Below, piece by piece: positions 45,601-46,378 of a stretch of DNA of 46,378 nucleotides. The stretch is from an uncultured Paracoccaceae bacterium. GTDB lineage: Bacteria; Pseudomonadota; Alphaproteobacteria; Rhodobacterales; Rhodobacteraceae. The translations under genes were made by a program, and so were the position numbers. The stretch spans positions 1-46,378 of the forward strand of contig CAJXSR010000027.1 of assembly GCA_913061275.1 (NCBI GenBank), given 5' to 3'. Positions within the stretch are counted from its first letter, which is position 1. Each line of letters starts with the position of its first letter. The notes beneath the pieces are model-generated. The model made no database searches and was not told the DNA's origin. It was given only the letters and a program-made list of their open reading frames with translations.

Positions 45601-45854
45601 GCAGCATTGGTGAACGCATACGAAGCAAGTTAAACATTGACGATTTCTCGATAGAAACCAGTGCTGATGGAACGACTGGCGCACGCGCAGGTAAGTATAT
45701 CTCGGAGAATGTTTATAGCGATGTTACTATCGCTGGAAACGGAAAGTCAGAAATATCGATCAACCTTGACTTAAATAAGAACCTATCAACATCAGGAGCG
45801 ATCACCCAGTCTGGAGGAAGCAAATTGGGTATATTTTTTAAGAAAGATTATTGA
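42597..45854 (+). CDS. tamB: translocation and assembly module protein TamB (DUF490)
   Basis: This 1085-residue protein has an N-terminal signal/anchor (about 7-22), a long repetitive beta-rich AsmA/TamB groove and the conserved C-terminal DUF490 region (RIFIRGRGLDAELGGQFRLTGT, then SPELPEDEVVAQIFFGRGLDQISPFQAFQLASAVRELTG). TamB spans the periplasm and works with TamA in outer-membrane assembly and phospholipid transport. The start is TTG at 42597, whose last two bases are in the tamA TGA stop, a coupled overlap. Length is somewhat short for the family but typical of alphaproteobacteria. No lesion is seen. Confidence 0.93.
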   Translation: MSRLIYKLYFIYAFFICATQLYAQDAEKSYLEALLESTLSSPDMMVSVTGLEGAFSSSAKVAKINISDSDGVWLSIESAELDWTRSALLQKQVEIETLSAGKITVFRKSVQSKSAPSPEAGTFRVPELPVSVNIQNITAKELVLKKPILGRAARLQLAGRIEIVDGNFDVAIKADNLDNAGVFDLKAVFDPREETILLSLRAEEASNGLIVNALDIPNKPSLSINLMGQGPQAAFKTDIKISTNGSDRLEGQVIISPNIFEGKSDGVQIIADLAGNLAPLFEIQYQRFFGQRASLNAIAKWRKNGELAISNLDIKTAALSIEGLLDLASDRTPTRFNLKTTIKNQDGLPVLLPLTGPETHITSAELALDYDAQKPWSGSLQVMELSRDGLSVGDIQLEGSGEILNAFSIKSQSDLLFSAKLKAIATSITHTNTDLDQAIGKDIRATGNVLFKKGEPVLISELMLSDGNISAGFNGQIEGLETALQTSGELSVEIADISVLSKIVAQDLKGEINLSTSGNVTPLTGAFDLEIETIGRAVSLGSSGIDPLLKGTSTVNVSIKRTEDGLFFEKLTLSNSQLSAEAGGQLQDDQAIVNLSARVNDISVISDALTGPLNVDGSLNQNGNTILVTMKSKGIGGVQVDVSGTIPVTDGAWNLRVNGVAPLALADQFLTSSSAKARGAVQFNLALNGSPSLQYISGKISTNGASIALPTQSLSVDDVIATANITKGIAITRVSASLSTGGQVNSEGQISLNQQQGFPTDLKMQLINVIQRDRNFYKTTLNGKIALTGPVLLGPKLSGQINLKDTELNLQGTAAPKLRFIPEMVHINEREASRVTRQRAGLVATTDTGSSKSRALKLDVVVNSPTRIFIRGRGLDAELGGQFRLTGTTQSVAPIGTFNLIRGRLDILGKRLTLTEGNISLAGALDPRVRIVAATTSNEYELSVIISGLVSDPQFTFASSPELPEDEVVAQIFFGRGLDQISPFQAFQLASAVRELTGKGGRSIGERIRSKLNIDDFSIETSADGTTGARAGKYISENVYSDVTIAGNGKSEISINLDLNKNLSTSGAITQSGGSKLGIFFKKDY

Positions 45855-46154
45855 TTTTATAGTGCTAATCTTCACTCTTAGATAGGAATCAAATATAGTG
45901 AATGTGATGTTAATATCCTCTAACACTGCCGTACTGTAGACGCGATGTCATACATGATCGAAATGGAAATTTCTTGATGGTCACCAATACAACGATCTTG
46001 TCTTAATGCACCAACAGCTGTGATTGGTTGTACGTGGTAAATGAAAGCCCCGCCCATGTTGTGGACCTATGTGTCCAAAATTCTGTAATTGTATGAACGA
46101 CCGCAATTCAAAGATCCAACGCAGCAACCAATGGGGCAATGGACGGCAGCTATG
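45855..46154. other. intergenic region after tamB
   Basis: No gene recognised. Near 46115-46158 are AACGCAGCAACCAATGGGGCAA and GGCAGCTATGGGCC pieces that resemble the dispersed-repeat core. No clear terminator for tamA-tamB was seen. Confidence 0.4.
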
Positions 46155-46378
46155 GGCCTATTCTGTTGAAAAACTCCCAAATTGGGATATTGAAAATTTC
46201 CACCAAAAGCACGCCTTTGTTAAAAGTTCGTGAAGCTTGCCACGAAAGGTTCCAAGAAGCGACATCAGGGCCGGTAGCCCATTTTAGCTGAACCCCTCGC
46301 TAAAGCTTTTCATTTGCACTGTGTGGGGAAATATTTTCCAATTTTGGCCGAAAACGGAGTTTTTCAACAGAATAGGCC
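46155..46378. mobile_element. MITE-like element with perfect 23-bp terminal inverted repeats
   Basis: GGCCTATTCTGTTGAAAAACTCC at 46155-46177 is the exact reverse complement of 46356-46378. The unit is 224 bp and has no transposase ORF. This ending type is like that of insertion sequences common in alphaproteobacteria, but I cannot name the IS. It may be a miniature non-autonomous element mobilised by a full-length relative, or the remnant of an internally deleted IS. The window ends exactly at the right repeat, so target-site duplication cannot be judged. Confidence 0.8.

Overview
The window reads as chromosome from a marine alphaproteobacterium of the Roseobacter/Rhodobacterales type. This rests on gene content (a three-gene TRAP transporter, a MocR-type regulator, a DMSP-lyase-family cupin, a NavBac sodium channel, the DUF3489/DUF2924/serine-recombinase cassette, TamA/TamB) and on moderate to low GC. 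The genus cannot be fixed from the sequence alone.

Layout. 1-742 has no gene, only repeat debris. 743-3830 (-) is a TRAP transporter in the order dctP-dctM-dctQ, with ten perfect hexamer repeats between dctP and dctM. Divergent from it, 4003-8342 (+) carries a MocR/GntR regulator, an epoxide hydrolase and an aldehyde dehydrogenase, probably one uptake-and-catabolism locus. 8680-12600 is tesA divergent from the ybbA-ybbP ABC pair. 12709-13638 (-) is an OxyR-like LysR regulator without the peroxidatic cysteine. 13639-14363 holds a probable small RNA with a strong terminator and a decayed zf-TFIIB gene. 14364-16339 pairs nhaA with a voltage-gated sodium channel, 5 bp apart. 16539-18688 has a truncated [2Fe-2S] subunit fragment, an aldo/keto reductase and an AraC regulator.

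18753-23555 holds the most unusual pair. One 1032-residue protein has an ABC exporter membrane domain, a degenerate nucleotide-binding domain split by a roughly 300-residue insertion, and a C-terminal cyclic-nucleotide-binding-like domain. A convergent paralogue consists of the membrane domain alone. Between them lies a dispersed intergenic repeat that also occurs near 8.5 kb.

23717-31132 is a copper-resistance cluster. A leftward operon encodes a small exported protein, a lipoprotein, a TolC-like outer-membrane channel, a multicopper oxidase and a cupredoxin-CusF fusion. A rightward unit encodes a Cu+ P-type ATPase, behind a MerR/CueR-type promoter, and a cytochrome c. It is followed by a frameshifted tyrosine integrase (31488-32553), a tRNA 3'-end fragment that looks like an attachment-site scar (32921-32970), and a three-gene recombinase cassette whose large serine recombinase carries an in-frame TGA (33186-35595).

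36002-37968 (+) has cbpA-cbpM and a cytochrome c preceded by an FNR-type box. 38650-40086 (-) has a non-canonical short-chain dehydrogenase and a DMSP-lyase-family cupin. 40747-45854 (+) has tamA-tamB. The window ends with a 224-bp element bounded by perfect 23-bp inverted repeats. There is much decay in the window: two pseudogenes with clear lesions in recombinase genes, a dead zf-TFIIB gene, a gene fragment and several repeat remnants. No rRNA, intact tRNA, CRISPR array or phage structural gene was seen.
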